Positions 49,441 through 60,381 of a DNA stretch of 64,000 nucleotides are shown here, one piece after another (the stretch's first letter is position 1; the number at the start of each line of letters is the position of its first letter). The stretch is taken from contig SKCR01007816.1 of NCBI GenBank assembly GCA_019454045.1, forward strand, positions 62,001-126,000, given 5' to 3'. The position numbers and the translations under genes were made by a program. Under the pieces are notes generated by a model. The model was given only the letters and a program-made list of their open reading frames with translations, did not search any database and was not told the DNA's origin. The DNA is from Zanthoxylum bungeanum (lineage: Eukaryota; Streptophyta; Magnoliopsida; Sapindales; Rutaceae).

Positions 49441-50413
49441 CGCGAAGAACACGAACGACATTTCTGAACTATACAAGTCGAGGTCATTACATATGTTTAA
49501 CAAACTATTCGTCGTAAACTATTCGAGTTGTGCTTAGGAAATATAGATTACACCGTCAAGTTTCCGAGTCGCACATCTCCTGTTGACGTGTCCATGATTC
49601 TTTACAAAGAATCAGAAACCATTTTTGATATATGCAATCCACCCTAGGTGATCGGCTTTGGTTCCAAATTCTTAAGAATCATTACTTACTCATATGGATA
49701 CTTAAACCCCTTATGGTACACATACGGGCCAACAGATTCTATCTTGATACACACTTGATTAACGAGTGCATCGGTCCAGACCCATTGAATATCTAGCGGC
49801 CATACCATGAAAGGTCTTTGACATACATGACATCAATGTGTGGAGGATCACACACAAAATCAATGATATTCTATAGTCAAAGGATCACATATGCTACTCG
49901 ACTCGAGGAGATTCCTATTGATGGTGGTGTGTACTTCCAACTATTAAGAAATCACCTATGAGTCATTCAGTATTCGCTCCAACTAATACCCACATGTCTA
50001 TACGAGATTCTCATGCTCATGGTTCATCGGGTTAAACTATTGAAACTCCAATTTCAATATACGACATGTGCTAGACTTCTAGGTTATAGGAATTCGACCG
50101 TATTCCCAAACCAATGACTAGAAATACTTACTTTAAGAATAGTTTATAATAGTAATATTATCCCAATATCAGACCACCCAGTGTCCAGAATTACTACATG
50201 ACTATTTTAAGGTCGATGTCATTCTTACCATATTTATATATTAATCTAATATGCATAATGACATTATCATTAATAAGGTTTGAAATGAAAAATTAGTTAT
50301 TTTATTAATAAATAATAAAAAAATAATGTACAATATATTATTCGGATTGGCACTCCAAGCAACAACTCTAACAAACTCTCACTAGCTTAGTGCTAATCCG
50401 GATGGTACCGTAG

Positions 50414-51229
50414 TCATATCTCCTCCACATGTTGATCAAATAACTTAGGAGGTAAGGCCTTAGTAAGCGGGTCTGGTATGTTGTCTTGTCTTTTAACCTT
50501 TAAGACCACTATGTCTTTTCGTTCGACAATTTCTCTAATCACGTGATATTTCATTTCCACGTGTTTAGACTTGGAAAGCGTTCTCAGCTCCTTAGCCTGC
50601 GCAATGGCTCTGCTATTATCACAGTACAATGGGATCGAATCGAAATACTAGGCACAATGTCAAGTTCTGTGATAAAATTTCTAATATAAACAGGTTTTTT
50701 AGCAGCTTCTGAAGGCGCTATAAATTCCACCTCAGTATTGGAATCAGCTATTGAGCCTTGCTTTGAATATTGCCAACTAACTGCACCACAATTAGGGTAA
50801 ATATGTATCCAGATGTAGACTTTCTATCATATGAATCTCTCTGGTAGTCGGATTCTGTATAACCCATAACTTGTAGCTCATCTTCTCCATATATGAGAAA
50901 CTTATCCTTAGTAACTTTAAGATATTTTCAGGATATGTTTCACGGCTTTCCAATGATCATTACCCGGATCAGATTTATATCGGCTAGTCACACTGACACC
51001 AAAATTGATTTCAGGTCTTATAAATAGCATAACATACATAATGCTTCCGATACAAGAAAGATATGGCAATTTAGACATTTTAACTCTCTCTTCCTCAATT
51101 TGAGGTGCCATGTTCTTTGAAAGATATATGTCGTATCGGAAAGGTACATTTACTACCTTGCAGTTGGAAAACCATATCTTCTAATATTTTATCTATGTAC
51201 GTGGATTGCGACAACCCTATAAGCTTCCT
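50414..51229 (-). pseudogene. copia RNase H and end of RT, element C
   Basis: Minus-strand translation gives SKLPYLSCIGSIMYVMLFIR and VTSRYKSDPGNDHWKAVKHI (50917-51111), then a broken section. The clean C terminus YCDNSRAIAQAKELRTLSKS to DPLTKALPPKLFDQHVEEI follows at 50414-50629. The third RNase H Asp (YCDN) is present. A frameshift after KHILK and stops between the blocks break the gene. Confidence 0.85.
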
Positions 51230-51231
51230 AA

Positions 51232-52229
51232 TGTTGGGATATGTGCCCTAGAGCTTCATGTAATGTAAACGGTTTTATATGTTATGAAATAAAATAATGC
51301 ATTATTTATTTATCAAAGTGTTTGTTTAAATTTCGCATATTGTAAATTATCTTGATTACCCTAGATTACTTATGTGCCTTCAGACTTAGTGTATGAGTGT
51401 CATACACAAGAGGATTTAAGTATGAAGTTAGTAATCTAAAATAGTCCATAGAGAGCAAACAAAGTGGGTACTTTGTTTGTGGTTTATCTATAGCTGCGGT
51501 CCATTCTATATTTGTATGGCGACCTTGATCCAGGATCGTCCTTGTAGAGACATGAGAATTGAGGCACCTTGTATGATGTGATCATATAGGACTGGACCTA
51601 GATAGAAATGATTTTCTTATAATATCCGTTAAATAAAGAAATTCATTTCGATCTACTAGATGGTCATATATGGATTGATCTTAATCCTGAGTGTACTACG
51701 AACTCCGGCATGGCAGACTATGTCCTTTGATTTACAACGGTGTGGTTGGTGTAGCAGTCCCGACCAATAGCTACGTACTTTGGGGACATTGTCTGGTGTG
51801 TAGTTGGGGACATTTTACATAGATATAGTGTTCACTCCTTCTTGCGAGAAGTAGAGGAGTATCTTCCTTAAGGGTTGATTTGATACTTGAACGGTTAGAG
51901 CATTCAAGTCTTTCTATTACGAATAGAAAGATTAAAATTTATAATGGTTATGAATAAATCGTTCATTAGAGAATCAATGGTACTTAAGTTAAAAATAATT
52001 AGAGGGGTATAACGGACATGACCTGGCTCTAATTACGAGATACGCGTGAAGGATTAATCTGTATGTAGTGACTATATCGATGGACACCGACGTGGTTTGG
52101 CTTAATATATTATATGTTGCAACGAGAGTGTAGCTTCGAGTTTTAATGGAATAACCCGAAGTTAATAATTCAGATTATTTAATTAAGAGCTTAATTAATA
52201 TTTCGAGATTATTGGAGCTCGGGTTTACC
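51232..52229 (+). mobile_element. LTR E: truncated unassigned LTR
   Basis: It begins TGTTGGGATATGTGCCCTAG directly after CCTAA, inside copia C. About 1 kb of LTR-like AT-rich sequence follows. At about 52229, after TTGGAGCTCGGGTTTA, it runs straight into the 3' cut end of Athila A's RT. Neither a TG...CA end nor a second target duplication is found, so this is a breakpoint between two truncated elements. Confidence 0.65.
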
Positions 52230-53060
52230 ATGAAGTGGCATTTCTCCCAGTTGAGTACCAGGTTGGTATCTTCAGATCTTTATAACACTTTTTCCAGATT
52301 TTGCAAGCAGTGGTCGAACGAGTCTCCAAAAACTGAGAAGTCAACCATGGAGACTTCCATGCTTTGTTCTATCATGTCTGGAAAGATGGCCATCATGCAA
52401 CGTTGAAATGTGGCAGGAGAATTACAGAGTACAAATGGCATCCTATGGAAAGCAAAAGTATCATACGAGCATGTAAATGTGGTTTTCTCCTGATCTTCTA
52501 GGGCGATGGCAATCTAATTGTACCCCGAGTACCCATCCAGAAAGCGGTAGAAATCATGCCCCGCCAGTCTGTCTAGCATCTGGTCAATGAATGATAACAT
52601 GAAATGATCCTTCCGTGTGGCTTTCTTCAGCTTCCTGTAGTCCATGCAAACTCTCCATCCAGTCACTGTCCTCATTGGAATCATCTCATTCTTTTCATTT
52701 GTGACTACAGTCATTCCTCCTTTCTTGGGTACACATTACATAGGACTTACCCAAGAGCTGTCAGAGTGGGGTAAATGATGTCTGCATCCAGCCATTTGAC
52801 GATTTCTTTCTTCACAACTTCTTTCATGATTGGATTTGGCCTTCATTGATATTCCACTGTGGCTTTGTACTCATCGTTCATCAGGATTTTGTGCATGTAA
52901 AATGATGGATTGATACCTCGAATGTCTGCTATAGTCCAGCCAATAGCTCTCTTGTGCTCGTGTAGCACTCTTAGTAACTTATCTTCCTGCACCCATGTTA
53001 GCGACGAAGAAATAATCATAGGTAAATCAGAAGAGTTTTCCAAGCTTTCCACTTGTGGTG
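52230..53060 (-). pseudogene. Athila reverse transcriptase, truncated and catalytically dead
   Basis: From the N side: RAIGWTIADIRGINPSFYMH, then EVVKKEIVKWLDADIIYPT, GWRVCMDYRKLKKATRKDHF, DGYSGYN, FAFHRMPFVLCNSPATFQRC, and finally WEKCHFMV, where it is cut. Stops fall after VEYQ, in the linker near 52740 and after DGYSGYN. The catalytic box normally reading F-M-D-D-F reads S-M-V-D-F here (about 52360), so the first of the two aspartates is lost. The coding end is fused to LTR E. Confidence 0.88.
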
Positions 53061-53117
53061 TCGATGTGAAGCAAGAGGCTCCATCAAGATAGTTGATACA
53101 TTCCAGAATCTCATAAT

Positions 53118-53657
53118 CTAATTAATGAAGCATGCTTTAAGTTTGTCAGTGGTAAGTTGCATTGCATCTATGTTCCGGATGATACTATCTATTACATCAA
53201 GTTTGAAACATTCCTCCTCCCTTTCGTCATTCGGAAATTTCATGCTTTTGAAAACATTGAATGTTACTTCTTGGTCATGCACCCTCATGGTTAGTTCACT
53301 TTTTTGTACATCAATGACGGTTCGCCATGTAGCCAAGAATGGTCTCCCGAGGATGATAGGTATGTCTTTGTCTTCCTCCATGTCAAAGACATTGAAATCT
53401 ATTGGGAAAATGAATTTGTCGACTTTGACCAGCATATCTTCCACTACCCCTCTCGAAAATGTGAGTGATCTGTCAGCAAGTTGCAGAGTGACTGAGGTGG
53501 GATTTGCTTCTCCAAGCTGCAGTTTCCTGTAAATAGACAAAGGCATCAAGTTAATACTAGCACTTAAATCACACAAAGCCTTATCGAAGTAATGTTCTCC
53601 TATGGTGGAAGGGATGGTGAAACTGCCAGGATCCTTCAACTTTAGGGGAATCTTCAT
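53118..53657 (-). pseudogene. Athila protease domain (open frame)
   Basis: The 179-codon open stretch has KIPLKLKDPGSFTIPSTIG, ALCDLSASINLMPLS, IILGRPFLATWRTVIDVQ and MRVHDQEVTFNVF, the Athila protease region. The catalytic D-L-G of this lineage reads D-L-S, so the active-site glycine is replaced. The family cleaves the gag-pol polyprotein. It runs on from gag after a frame break near 53660-53740. Confidence 0.87.
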
Positions 53658-53737
53658 CTGAATGATGGCGCTGCATTCTTTTCTCAGTGCTACAGTCTCG
53701 TAATCTCCTAATTTTCACTTTCGTGACATAATATCTT

Positions 53738-54235
53738 TCATGAATTTGACATAGCTGGGCATTTGCTCCAACGCTTCTGCAAATGGAATGTTGATGTGCA
53801 GTTTTTGAAAATTTCCAGGAATCGAGCAAATTGCTTGTCCAGCTTGTGTTTCTGGAGACCATGTGAAAAATGTGGAGGTGGAGTAAATCTTTCTCGATCA
53901 TTTTCTTTTGTCTCTTTTTCCTTCATCTGTGGATCTGCTTCATTGCTTTCTTTTGGAACGTTCTCAGTAAATATCTTGACTCCAACATCTTTATTGATTT
54001 CAGTGCCACTTTTCAAGGTGATAGCTTGGCATTGCTCATTTCCTTTGCTCCTTGGATTTGGTTTTGTGTCGCTAGGAATGGTACCTTGCAGTCTGTAACT
54101 CTGAGCATTGGCCAGTTGTCCCAATTGATTTTCCAGTGCCTTCATAGAAGCTGCTTGAATTTGAAACATAACATCGTATGTTGCTGTTTCTTGTGCTTGA
54201 AACAAAACTTCATATTTGGCCTCTTGCTTTTTCAT
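53738..54235 (-). pseudogene. Athila gag-protease linker region
   Basis: The open frame contains LENQLGQLANAQSYRLQGTI, PSDTKPNPRSKGNEQCQAIT and LKSGTEI, then an acidic and charged stretch with FTPPPHFSHGLQKHKLDKQF. It has the typical C-terminal gag wording of Athila elements. The real frame continues in another register toward the protease (KFMKDIMSRK region), with a stop near 53716. Confidence 0.85.
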
Positions 54236-54289
54236 CTCTACAAGCAGATCTTCTATTCCCAGCTTCTTTTCATACCTCTGTCCTTTATT

Positions 54290-55390
54290 TTACTGTTGGA
54301 ATCCTGGTGGTGGATTGTTCCTTTCATTTGGTACCTGCCCATAAATGTTGCTCCATGCAAAGTTGGACTGATTCCTCCATCCTGGGTTATAGGTATTGGA
54401 GTATGGATTGTTTCCTTGTCTGTTGAAGTTGCTGATATAATTCACAGTCTCGTCATGATGGTTGTAAGATTCTGCCTCTGGTACTCCTCCATATGGTGAA
54501 CTTGTGGATCTAGCATTAACTTGCATGCTAAGAGTTTCTAGGCATTTAAAGATTTGATCCAGCTTGGCATTCACAGCTGTGTTGACCCCTACTTCGTGGA
54601 TTCCTGCTACTCGATGAACCATGTTCCTCTATGTTGGCCATTTCCTCTATTAAGTCACAAGCTTGATATTCTTCTTTTGCCATTAATGCTCCTCCGGCAG
54701 CAGCATCTACTGTGGTCTTCATCAATCCAGAAATTCCATTGTAGAAAGTTTGAACTTACAGCCACTTTACAATCTCATGGTGAGGACATTTTCGGAGTAA
54801 TTCTTTGTATATTTCCTATGCTTCACAAAGGGATTCTGAGTCATGATACGCAAAGAAGGTGATGTCATTTCTCAACCTTGTTGTTCTTGCTGGGGGAAAG
54901 TATTTTGCAAGGAACTTGGTGGCAAGATTGTTCCAAGTGGTTATAGAACCTGCTGATAATGAATGAAACGAAGCCTTAGCTTTGTCTTTCAAGGAGTAAG
55001 GGAATACATGCAGGTGCATTGCTTCTTCTGCCCCTCGGTTGTAGTTCAATGTGCCGCAAACTTCTAGGAAGTTGCTGATGTGGGCATTAGGATCTTCGAT
55101 TGCACTTCTCCCAAACTAGACTGATTGTTGTATCATCTGAATGCATGTTTTGATGCCACACGCATTTGCAGGTAATGATGGAAGTACAATACATAATATA
55201 AAGCCATCAACCACCAGATTGTTCTATCTCGAATGAGAATTGGTGGTGCAACTGCCAAAGGTTCAGGTTCTTGATTGTTCATGTTGATCAATGCTTCTCA
55301 ATCTTCTCGCCTTTCCCTTCTCAACTGTCTGATAGTCCTTTCAATTTCTGGGTCAAACGGACGGCTTTTAAAGCTTCTTCTTTTTCTCAT
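54290..55390 (-). pseudogene. Athila gag
   Basis: The start ATG at 55390 gives MRKRRSFKSRPFDPEIERTI, the usual Athila gag N terminus. A stop breaks it about 30 codons later. The core NYNRGAEEAMHLHVFPYSLK, KAKASFHSLSAGSITTWNNL, KFLAKYFPPARTTRLRNDIT (54816-55049) is the retrotransposon gag domain. After further stops the C part 54290-54622 has NPGWRNQSNFAWSN with the GW-N-P-F-W signature. Particle-forming protein; broken in several places. Confidence 0.87.
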
Positions 55391-55496
55391 GTAGTGTTTG
55401 AGAACCTGAAATACAAGAAAATAAAAATAATAAGTAAAAATAAATTAGACACAAGTAAAATATCTAACCTCAAAATTAATAGTAAAAGATAAATAG

Positions 55497-55514
55497 TCCC
55501 CGGCCACGGCACCA
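55497..55514 (-). other. primer-binding site, tRNA-Asp type
   Basis: The plus strand reads TCCCCGGCCACGGCACCA. That is the 3' end of plant tRNA-Asp (TCCCCGGCAACGGCGCCA) with two mismatches. tRNA-Asp is the known primer of Athila elements. It lies six bases from the LTR edge at 55521. Confidence 0.88.
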
Positions 55515-55520
55515 AAAACT

Positions 55521-57165
55521 TGATCGGTGGTAAACACATATGTAACACAAACGCATGTATCGCTTAAGTAGTATAAAATGTATCGATCCTACGATGACTT
55601 AATACCTATGGTATCAATTTACGGAGCTAAATGTCTACGAGTATCTAATTGATTTGATTGTTGGTTGGATGGTGATTTTTATCTAAAATAAACAAGTAAA
55701 TAAAACTAAGATAGATTTCAAGATTAATTAATGATATGAAAATGTCCAGGGTTTTGAATCCTACCAATATCTTCTAAGGATGAGTTGAATACCTTATGCT
55801 TGTGTAATATGTCAGTTTATTAACCTGGAACACGAAGTTATGCAAAAGCCTCTTCCAATGGTCAGATGCAAACACCCAAAGTAACTCAATTAACTATATT
55901 TCTATGCTAATTAAGAAACTCTGAATTCATTAAGTTTAAGTTCCAATTATGGCTGCTCACGCCCGACAGGTATATTCATATCCTTGAAGGAAATCTCTAA
56001 GGTGAATGTGAGATCGTGAGCTATTGAGTCTACGGCTAAACCTAAAATCCTTTTTCCAAGTTCATTTTAAGTTTACCTAAGCAATCTTATTAGTGGCCAA
56101 TTAACAAGAAGCATTAAGAACCAGACTCAATAAATAAATCAAAACATCACACAAGACATAAGAAAAGTCAACTTATTAAATCATTGATATTGGTTTTTAT
56201 TACAACCCTAGACAATGTATTTAGTTACAACACATATCTATGACTACTAAAGTCAAAAATAAACTAAACATCATAAAACAAGTTGAAAACTAAAAAGGAA
56301 AAATTACAACAATGAAATAATATGTTGGGGTTAGGGGATCCACTTTTATTATTTGTAATCTAGAAATCTCCCTTATTATAATATATAAATTTGTATTATA
56401 TTACCAACCGACTATATAAGCGGTATCCTGATTAAGTCATTTTTTAATTAATTCCAACCGACCATAAAGGTGGTATCCAATTAAGTCAGGTTAAAATTAA
56501 TTTAATTAAGTCCAATCGACCATAAAGACGGTATCCCATTAAGTCAGGTTTTAAGATAATTTATATATTATAAATAAGGGAGATTAATCTAAACTATCAT
56601 ATTAAGAGTTTAACCTTTCACCCCAGCAGAAAGAAGTTACCTACTCATGCTTTAAGTAAAACAAACAAAGTTTTATTACTAAAATAAAAAGAAAATACAA
56701 GAAAGCTGAAATTAAACAAACAAGATACTCTCTTCTTAGTAATCTAAGGAAATTCCCCAGAAGAAAGTATGAAGAATTTCTTTGATTTAGGCTGCTATTT
56801 ATAGGCTCCAAAAACATCACGCGTCACGACGCGTGCTACAGTACTATTCAAGTGTCGGGAATTCAATGATTGTGATGACGTCATGATGTTACGGTGATGA
56901 TGTATGAGATGATGCATGTGATGACGCATGTGCGTCGCGACGCAAAACGGATTGGGCGCCGCGATGCCCGTGAAATAAAATTCTCATTTTGCCATTTTTC
57001 ATCCGTTTTTCGATGTTTTAGCCTCGATTTGATTCCAGTGAGTCCCGATATTTTATTTATCAATAAAATAATACAAAAAACATCAAAATATTCACAATAC
57101 CAGAGAAACTATACAAAATATTAAGTAAAAGAGGCGGTAAGTATTGATATATTTTCCGCCTATCA
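55521..57165 (-). repeat. 5' LTR of Athila A
   Basis: The plus strand runs from TGATCGG to CGCCTATCA (1645 bp), so the termini are inverted TGAT/ATCA. It is related along its length to the LTR of element B (57339-59555): GCATGTATCG.T.AAGTAGTAT, GCCCGACAGGTATATTC and the CCAACCGACCAT..GGCGGTAT repeats. A TATA box CTATAAATAG is at 56794-56804 (minus). The palindromes GCGTCACGACGC (56821) and GCGTCGCGACGC (56932) lie upstream of it. Confidence 0.85.
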
Positions 57166-58720
57166 GTAAGATCAAGTAAGTTCATAAAGAAAAATGAGCT
57201 TGGTAGCTTCACACGGACCTGGTGGACTCGTCTTTTTTATTATTTTGGGGCCAGTGGTGCCGTGTTGATGGTTTGGGTGGGGAGAGTTTGGGTTTTTCTT
57301 GGTTTTTATTGCTTGTGTTGGGGAGGTATCGGAGTAGTTGACCGGCGTAAACACACACGTATAACGCAAGCGCATGTATCGTTCAAGTAGTATAAAAATA
57401 TCGATCCCACGAGGACTTAATTCCTTCTGTTGTTATTAATTATTGAATCTATTTATTTACAAATATCTAATTGAGGGTGAAGAGAATGATTGTTTGATTG
57501 GTTGAAAGTGGTTTTACAAAATAAATAAATAAATAAAAAGACAAAAGAAAATACTAAGGAAAATAACAAAAGACACAAAGATCTAGGGTTGTGAATCCTT
57601 CTAATATCTTTTAAAAGATGAAGTGATTATTTTATGTTTGTGTAATAAATCAGTTTACTAACCTGGAACACTAAATTATGTAAAAGCCTCTGTCGATGGT
57701 CAGACGCAAATACCCAGTTTAACCCAATTGAACCATATGTCTATGTCAACCAAATTATCTGGATTCATTAAGTTTAAGTTCCAATTATGGCTACCCCCGC
57801 CCGACAGGTATATTCCTATCCTGTAAGGAAATCTATTAAAGGGTTATCTATCCTCAAGGAAGATCGTGGGCTATTAAGTCAAAGGCTGAAACCTAAAATC
57901 CCTATGTCTAGTTCATTTTAGATTTACCACATCAATCTTATTGGTGATCAGACAACAAGAAGTATTAAGCTTAAGACTTAATATGTAAACCTTTAAATTA
58001 CCCAAACTATAAAATAACCCCTTATAAACCGGTGATATTAGAAATCATCACAACCCCAGATAACTAACATATAACTAGGGCTAGTAACAACTTAAAAGTA
58101 AAAGACATAAAGTAAAAATACTGAAAAGTAAAAGACATAAAGTAAAACTGAAAAGTAAAATAAAATAAAATGCTAAGGTAAAAGGAATTACTTTTACTAC
58201 TACTAATTTAGATATCTCCCATAAAATAATATATAAACTTGTGATTCTTTTTCCAACCAGCCATATAGGCGGTATCCTGATTAAGTCAAATTAAGTCCAA
58301 CCAGCCATAAAGGCGGAACCAAAATTAAATTACCAACCGACCAATCTGGCGGTATCCTTGATTAGTCAGGTTTAAACCAGATTAAAATGAATTACCAACC
58401 GACCAATCTGGCGGTATCCTTTTTAAGTCAATATTTTAAATAGTGAATATATTATTTTTAAGGGAGATTAATCTAAATAGTAACAGTAAAAGAATTACCT
58501 TTCACCCTAGCTGGGGAAGTTACCTCCTCATGGTAAATAGTGAAAACTGTAAAAAGTAAAAAAGTAAATTACTATATTAACAAAACGTAATTAAAATTAT
58601 TTACAAAACTAAAAACTAAAAAAAAACTAAAAACTAAAAGAAACTAGAGAGAGAAACTCACTCTTTACAGAGAATAGAAGAGAGAGAGTGGTACACTGAA
58701 TTCTGAAATCTCGAGCTCAA

Positions 58721-58726
58721 TTTATA
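58721..58726 (-). promoter_or_regulatory. TATA box of Athila B LTR
   Basis: The minus strand reads GGCCTATAAATTGAG, followed by a CT-rich stretch (CTCTCTCTCTTCTATTCTCT) at about 58695-58665, as expected around a plant start site. The same arrangement occurs in Athila A. Start of transcription near 58690 is inferred. Confidence 0.7.
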
Positions 58727-58744
58727 GGCCTCGGTAGGCTTCCA

Positions 58745-58779
58745 GCGTCGCGACGCCAAGGCCTCTGGCGTCGCTACGC
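58745..58779 (-). promoter_or_regulatory. paired GCGTCGCGACGC palindromes upstream of TATA
   Basis: GCGTCGCGACGC at 58745-58756 is a perfect 12-base palindrome, and GCGTCGCTACGC at 58768-58779 is one base off. Another perfect copy lies at 59354-59365, with GCGTCACGACGC at 59331-59342. Athila A has the same word at 56932-56943. Position directly upstream of the TATA box suggests a protein-binding role. Inference. Confidence 0.6.
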
Positions 58780-58791
58780 CAGCTTTTGTCG

Positions 58792-59245
58792 ACGTGGCAA
58801 GCTCTGGTTCGCCGGTTTGAAGATTCTGGATAAGCTGATAAGGTGACACGTGGCGAGGTGGTTAGGTTTCAATTATTGTGACACGTGGCGGCTTCTGATT
58901 GGTCGCTGAGATTCTTATCCGCCACATGTCAGATAAGGTTTAGATACTCAATGATTGATGCTGACGTGGCGCTGACGTGGCGATGACGTGGCGGTGACGT
59001 GGCGACACATGGGAAAGAGACTGTCGGCACCGTAGGATTGCGACACGTGGCACTTCTTGATTGGATGATGATGATATGGTACGACACGTGGCAATGTTGA
59101 CTTGTTGACTTGCTGACGTGGCTGATGACATGGAGACACGTAGGATGGCACGTGGCACACGTGGCGATGATGACTGTCGGCACCGTAGGATGCTGACACG
59201 TGGCACGACGCATGTTAGCAGATCGGCTGTGATGGTGACACGTGT
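58792..59245 (-). promoter_or_regulatory. dense ACGTGGC (G-box/ABRE-like) array in U3
   Basis: ACGTGGC starts at 58792, 58848, 58883, 58964, 58975, 58986, 58997, 59045, 59086, 59116, 59150, 59159 and 59198, thirteen copies in 413 bp. A CACGTGTC box at 59239 ends the array. Seven of them are full CACGTGGC G-boxes; five are TGACGTGGC. The four from 58964 to 58997 are spaced exactly 11 bp, about one helical turn. ACGTGGC is the core bound by plant bZIP factors of the ABF/AREB and G-box groups. Whether it responds to abscisic acid is untested. Confidence 0.8.
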
Positions 59246-59555
59246 CACGGCGCATTTTAGCAAAGTCAAACTTTTCTCAGATTCTGATTTGTGGACCCGG
59301 CGCACGTTAGCACTGTTCGGCGCATTTTAGGCGTCACGACGCGGAAGGTCTTGGCGTCGCGACGCTGATAATTTACTGAAATGTCTTTTTCGTCCAATTT
59401 TCACTGTTTTGGCCCAAATCACCTCTAGAATGTCCCGAAACTTTATTTATCTACAAAATGACACAAAACACATCAAAACGTCCACAAAACTCAAGAAAAT
59501 ATACAAAATATTAGGTTAAATGAGTGGGAAATAGTGATATAAATACCATTCATCA

Positions 59556-59567
59556 CACCCCCAAACC
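59556..59567 (-). other. polypurine tract of Athila B
   Basis: The minus strand reads GGTTTGGGGGTG abutting the LTR start TGATGAATGG. It is preceded by CTCGAGGACTAGCAAAATGT, the wording commonly seen before 3' LTRs of Athila elements. It fixes orientation and shows that 57339-59555 is a 3' LTR. Confidence 0.85.
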
Positions 59568-60120
59568 TAACATTTTGCTAGTCCTCGAGCAAAACATAAA
59601 ATAACATAAATAAGTTAACTAAGCCACTTTCGTAGGGATCACGGTTGCATTTAGCGTATGCAACAAGCCTTTAAACCCCTAGGTGTCCCTAGTGGACGAG
59701 TTGTAGTCTCGTGAGGGTTTACAGCAATGATACCCACAAACATTTTACAAAAGTAAAAAGGTAGTAAAACTAATGCACACAAAAGCAAAAAGACAAGCGA
59801 AAAGAGAATAAAGATGTTAGAGACTAATCAGGTGAAACTTCTACTCCAAGTTACTAGTTGTTTTGTTTTATTCTAAATTACTGAATAAGTAAATTCTCCG
59901 ATTATTTTTACCATTCTCCATATACACAGCCAACATAATATTAAACAACTTATTTTTTCCCACAACAGTCATAAGTGCAGTTGATAAGAGAGTAATATTT
60001 TTGTCCTAAAGTTTTATCAGATTTCACACCTTTTTATAGCAATGGAATAATTTTTCTCATTTTTCTGATTTTTTTCTTTGATTTTTTTTTTTATTTATAT
60101 ACAATATCTTCCATCTATAT

Positions 60121-60342
60121 AACGAGTGTTGGGTCGGTGGCTCCCAAACCAGTTGGCTTTAGGACACCAGGTGTTAAGACACCCCCATGGACTTAATTAC
60201 TCAGACTTCAGATATATATATATATTTTTGCAGCATCTTTGATCCATGTAACGAGCTTTGGGCCAGTGACTCCCAAACCAGTTGGCTTTAGGGCACTAGG
60301 TGTTAAAACACCCTTACAGACTTAATAACTCGGATCTCAGAC

Positions 60343-60378
<36 letters not shown>
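60121..60378 (-). repeat. 129-bp tandem repeat ending in a 35-base T run
   Basis: AACGAG-GTTGGG...CTCCCAAACCAGTTGGCTTT...GGTGTTAA.ACACCC starts at 60121 and again at 60250. Both copies end in a TA/T-rich run; the second is 35 consecutive T (60344-60378). It is in the non-coding 3' region of element B. Confidence 0.85.

Positions 60379-60381
<3 letters not shown>

Larger units (their letters stand above)
45276..50373 (-). repeat. 3' LTR of copia C, split by LTR D
   Basis: On the minus strand it starts TGTTAGAGTTGTTGCTTGG at 50373. Shared landmarks are the reverse complement of CTTGACC..CTTTG..TGACCTAGAATTG near 45565-45620, the TATA box at 46103-46110, and the telltale CATGTCTATACGAG near 49990. 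The GC-rich hairpin cassette of this copy is at 45281-45365. Confidence 0.82.
45276..51231 (-). mobile_element. Ty1/copia element C, truncated and interrupted
   Basis: It is a minus-strand member of the A/B family. The 3' LTR occupies about 45276-46576 plus 49441-50373 and is split by LTR D. RNase H and the end of RT follow at 50374-51231. The LTR's last few hundred bases are missing at the fusion with LARD2. At 51232 the element is cut by LTR E, in the sequence ATAAGCTTCCTAA that corresponds to AGTTAGGAAACTTAT at 313-327 of element A. Only the 3' third of the element remains. Confidence 0.85.
52230..57165 (-). mobile_element. Athila-type gypsy element A, 5' half
   Basis: On the minus strand the order is 5' LTR (57165-55521), tRNA-Asp-type primer site (55514-55497), gag, protease, RT, with the rest lost at 52229. 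Domain order and wording (LKLKDPGSFTIP, NQLGQLANA, WRVCMDYRKL) are those of Athila-lineage Ty3/gypsy. RNase H, integrase and the 3' LTR are missing. Stops and loss of catalytic residues make it inactive. Confidence 0.9.
57339..59555 (-). repeat. 3' LTR of Athila B
   Basis: The 2217-bp repeat runs on the plus strand from TGACCGGCGTAAACAC to CCATTCATCA and is preceded on the minus strand by a clear polypurine tract. Reading in transcription direction: U3 with the ACGTGGC array (59245-58792), palindrome, TATA box (58726-58721), CT-rich start region, then R/U5 with GGCGGTAT repeats (58400-58250). It is about 570 bp longer than the Athila A LTR, largely in U3. Confidence 0.88.

Noticed and set aside
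53125..53532. 135-codon plus-strand ORF
   Set aside because: Antisense of the Athila protease frame.
53870..54499. 209-codon plus-strand hydrophobic ORF
   Set aside because: Antisense shadow of Athila gag; the minus strand carries clear gag wording in the same place.
58929..59330. Minus- and plus-strand ORFs of 70-121 codons in the Athila B LTR
   Set aside because: They follow the ACGTGGC-rich repeats, are open in several frames and lie in U3; regulatory repeats explain them.
60344..60378. 35-base T run (A run on the LOG strand) as the retrogene's poly(A) tail
   Set aside because: Conserved Athila sequence (60786-60822) lies between the LOG stop and the run, and the run ends a tandem repeat that has a shorter T-rich end in its other copy.
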